Source of the DNA: Acanthosepion pharaonis
Lineage: Eukaryota > Mollusca > Cephalopoda > Sepiida > Sepiidae
Assembly: GCA_903632075.3 (NCBI GenBank)
Contig: CAHIKZ030000808.1
Span: 567,501 to 631,500, forward strand
Direction: 5' to 3'
Length of the DNA: 64,000 nucleotides
In this document: positions 61,940 to 64,000 of the stretch, one piece after another
Layout of the letters: each line of letters starts with the position of its first letter
How positions within the stretch are numbered: the stretch's first letter is position 1
Translations under genes and position numbers: made by a program
Notes under the pieces: generated by a model
Told to the model about the DNA's origin: nothing
Database searches by the model: none
The model's input: the letters and a program-made list of their open reading frames with translations, nothing else

Positions 61940-63025
61940 GATGGAAAACTGTATTTTTATATATTAGGGGTACTGTAAAATGATCTGCTCAACCCTAAAT
62001 CAGAATTTCAAAAGAATGTTTTTGGTAATAATGACATGGATGGCTGTTGTTAATAGCATTCCACTAACCGATTGTTCCATCTCTCTATTTTTTTTTCTTT
62101 AAATGGAATGTGTTAACATGCTGACCGTTCAATATAATTCCATTCCTTTTATATATTAGATTATTTACAATTCTATAATTCTTGTATATGTAGAAAAAGA
62201 AAGAAAAAAAAGAAATTATGCAGCACTTATTAACCATGTTACTTAGAACAATTACTTCACTACTTATGTAAATATAAAAACAGTCTTAATATAAGTTACA
62301 GATTGTTATAAAAAGTTGATTATTTATGGCTAATTTGTTTAAATAATGCACTGATCATTGTTTGTGCCACATGGTAATAATTTTAAGTTAAATGATACAC
62401 TAAAATAAGTAACCAAGTAATCGTTTTATATTTTGTGAATATCGAAGCCAAAATAAAATGAAGTAATAAGTCAATATTATGTACATAACTATTTTTAATA
62501 TTATCTTTCTTATCAGTATATTTAAAGCAATCACATTGATCAAACATTATAGAGTTTATTACTTCAAAGCTCCCAAGTTGAATTGAACTTGTACATCTTA
62601 CACCCAAAGCAGAAACTGCACCTTGGTGCATCTCTTGTGATCAATTGCACACTGTTAAGTGCATCCTAAGAGACTGCAAAGAATACAAAAAAAAAGTGCA
62701 TCTATGATATACAAAACCTTACCATGCTTTTCAAAACCTGAAAGGAATAGGCTAAGAAGAAAGCACAATACATCTTATCTATAAATTATATCTCTAAAAA
62801 AAAAAAAAATTTATTCTTAAAGTATAAAATTGTGTATGTAGTGACACTGGGAAATTAATATGCCTAATTTGCATAAGTGCAAGAGAAAGCCTATATAACT
62901 CATCACTGTGAATAATGTAAGAGAAAGACAAGCTTAGTGACTGACTAGCGCTAAACTTCAACTTTACATCAGTATACAAAACATTTGTAGTTAAACCCAT
63001 AATGTTGTCTACAATATATTTGGAT
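61940..63025. other. No gene seen
   Basis: AT-rich unrecognised sequence. Short ORFs at 62383-62631 and 62794-63000 (minus) have no motif. Confidence 0.45.
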
Positions 63026-63029
63026 TTTG

Positions 63030-63135
63030 GTATTTAGTGTCCCATGGAGGTTGTCATGCAGCTGAACAAAATCAACCATTTTGGCATTAATGACCCAATG
63101 GTTGATATGCTTGTTAAATAACCAACCAATCAAAG
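63030..63135 (+). repeat. R4 3' ends, two degenerate copies in tandem
   Basis: 'gtgtcccatggaggttgtca', 'tgcagctgaac' then 'ggcattaatgacccaatggt', 'tgatatgcttgtt' and 'aaccaaccaatc'. Each resembles the R4 terminus 'cccattgaggttgatatgc'. Confidence 0.5.
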
Positions 63136-63519
63136 CTCCCAAGAAAATTAAATTTCAGCATTAAAACCCATAAAAAGTCAATATACCAAATTTTAGTGTT
63201 TTTCAAATGACATCAAAGTATGAAATGTAACTCTAAACAAGAAGATAAGTTAGTTGTTTACTGTCACTTGCCTAAAGGGAATTGTTCATGCTAATTGTTA
63301 GGAAGGAAGTGCCTTGCTGTTCCTTTTTAGACTAACAAGACACCAGACACAATCATTGGTGTCTCTCAGTCTGGCGCTACACAGGAAGACTTCAAGGGTG
63401 CTATATCTTACTGTTAACCTTTAGTCTAATGGAAGAGGGGGACAGTCATCTTTTCTGGCCACTGCGCAAAAAAACAATGTTTACAGGAATTTACTCTTCT
63501 AATATTATGCAAACTAGTT

Positions 63520-63597
63520 CTTGGTCATGACTCTCCACAACCTCTATCCAAGTAACCTTTGACTCTTTAACATTTCTTTGTGCTTTCATTTACTCAC
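63520..63597 (-). mobile_element. RTE-like LINE fragment, left part
   Basis: 'ggtcatgactctccacaacc', 'ctttgactctttaacatttc', 'tttcatttactcaca' as in the 8.3 and 23.9 kb copies. Interrupted by the composite SINE; the other side resumes at about 63945. Confidence 0.55.
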
Positions 63598-63935
63598 ACA
63601 CTAGTTCTCATATGATCACCAAAGTTAAGCAATGTTGAGTCTGGTCAGTACTTAGATGAGTGACTGCTTGAGAATGTGCTGTAAGCTTAAATATGTGCAG
63701 ATGTAATGGGTACAACTCGGATTGGAGACCTGAGTTTCAATTCCATCAGGTTCATTATATTCATATTGCAAATACCCTTGAGAAAGGTATGAATCCACTT
63801 CTTCTCCTCCTGCTATGGGTTACTTAGTAGGTTTTGTATTAGTAAATCATTATCTTCCAAAAATTTCTCATAATGTAAAAATATTTAAATAACTTGCAAA
63901 AGGTTGAGTAGCCATTAAAATATATCAATCAAATA
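63598..63935 (+). mobile_element. 5S/tRNA composite SINE (S1c), second copy
   Basis: 5S-derived part from about 5S nt 25 onward: 'aaagttaagcaatgttgagt' (box A), 'cagtacttagatgagtgact' (IE/box C), 'gctgtaagc' end at 63686. Linker, then the S1 head ('gtgcagatgtaatgggta'; 'cctgagtttcaattcc' B-box region), body 'cccttgagaaaggtatgaat', 'gctatgggttacttagtag', tail 'attagtaaatcattatctt', 'gcaaaaggttgag'. Flanks 'ttactcaca' and 'atactcgca' could be a diverged TSD. Confidence 0.75.
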
Positions 63936-63944
63936 CTCGCATTT

Positions 63945-64000
63945 GTGAAGTTGGTTACTTGCTGTCGCCTGACTACTGATCCTACCTTTCTGTCTTGTGA
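63945..64000 (-). mobile_element. RTE-like LINE fragment, right part (cut by window end)
   Basis: 'gaagttggttacttgctgtc', 'ctacctttctgtcttgtga' matches the stretch after 'cactcatttactca' in other RTE-like copies, showing the SINE is nested. Confidence 0.5.

Noticed and set aside
60535..61978. ORFs of 437-456 codons, for example the Glu/Arg/Gly-rich one on the minus strand
   Set aside because: Translation of the 26-bp array, open in many frames on both strands.

Overview
The window looks like a repeat-dominated, AT-rich intergenic or intronic stretch of an animal nuclear genome. No host protein-coding gene can be supported. Reasons: dozens of (AT)n, (CA)n and A/T-mononucleotide runs; many decayed copies of tRNA-derived SINEs; 3'-truncated non-LTR retrotransposons of two types (one RTE-like, one CR1/Jockey-like); TIR/MITE elements with TA or uncertain target duplications; and four pyrimidine minisatellites of about 1 to 2.3 kb. 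All reverse-transcriptase and transposase reading frames are broken. One SINE fragment near 14.3 kb reminds me of tRNA-SINEs of cephalopods and other molluscs, so a lophotrochozoan is my best guess, at low confidence.

Layout. 0-4 kb: (AT)n runs, a 270-bp fold-back palindrome, a zinc-finger-coding LINE tail, and mosaic repeats. 5-9 kb: RTE-like 3' ends on the minus strand, a 368-bp retroposon (family R4) with a 13-bp target duplication, and SINEs. 9-13.3 kb: SINE S3 copies, a 333-bp MITE, Penelope-like tails with (AT)n, a 383-bp MITE with TA duplication, and an R4 copy. 13.8-18 kb: 5S-derived SINE fragment, mollusc-like SINE, two copies of element R7, and an interrupted SINE. 19-24 kb: fold-back hairpins, a mariner-like transposase end, SINE S3, LINE and RTE ends. 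25-31 kb: LINE RT fragments (one hit by an hAT-like element), Tc1-like remnant, the best RTE remnant, and S4 SINEs chained by microsatellites. 32-37 kb: microsatellites and otherwise little. 37.2-38.25 kb: 32-bp minisatellite. 38.4-48 kb: LINE fragments on both strands, MITEs, S1a SINEs, a mariner remnant, and a satellite dimer inside a LINE. 48.6-54 kb: RTE remnants, one of which contains a 1.37-kb polypyrimidine tract. 54.2-57.35 kb: R4 copy, a full-length 5S/tRNA composite SINE, then a 2.3-kb minisatellite. 58-64 kb: SINEs on the minus strand, a 1.3-kb minisatellite with higher-order duplication, and a second 5S/tRNA composite SINE nested in an RTE fragment.

The most unusual system is a modular SINE group. 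Copies share one tRNA-like head and a body, but carry different 5' ends (with or without an almost complete 5S rRNA) and at least three different 3' ends. One of these ends matches the 3' terminus of the RTE-like LINE found here. This suggests a family that exchanges both promoters and LINE-recognition tails. All family assignments come from reading the sequence and memory of motifs; no database search was run.
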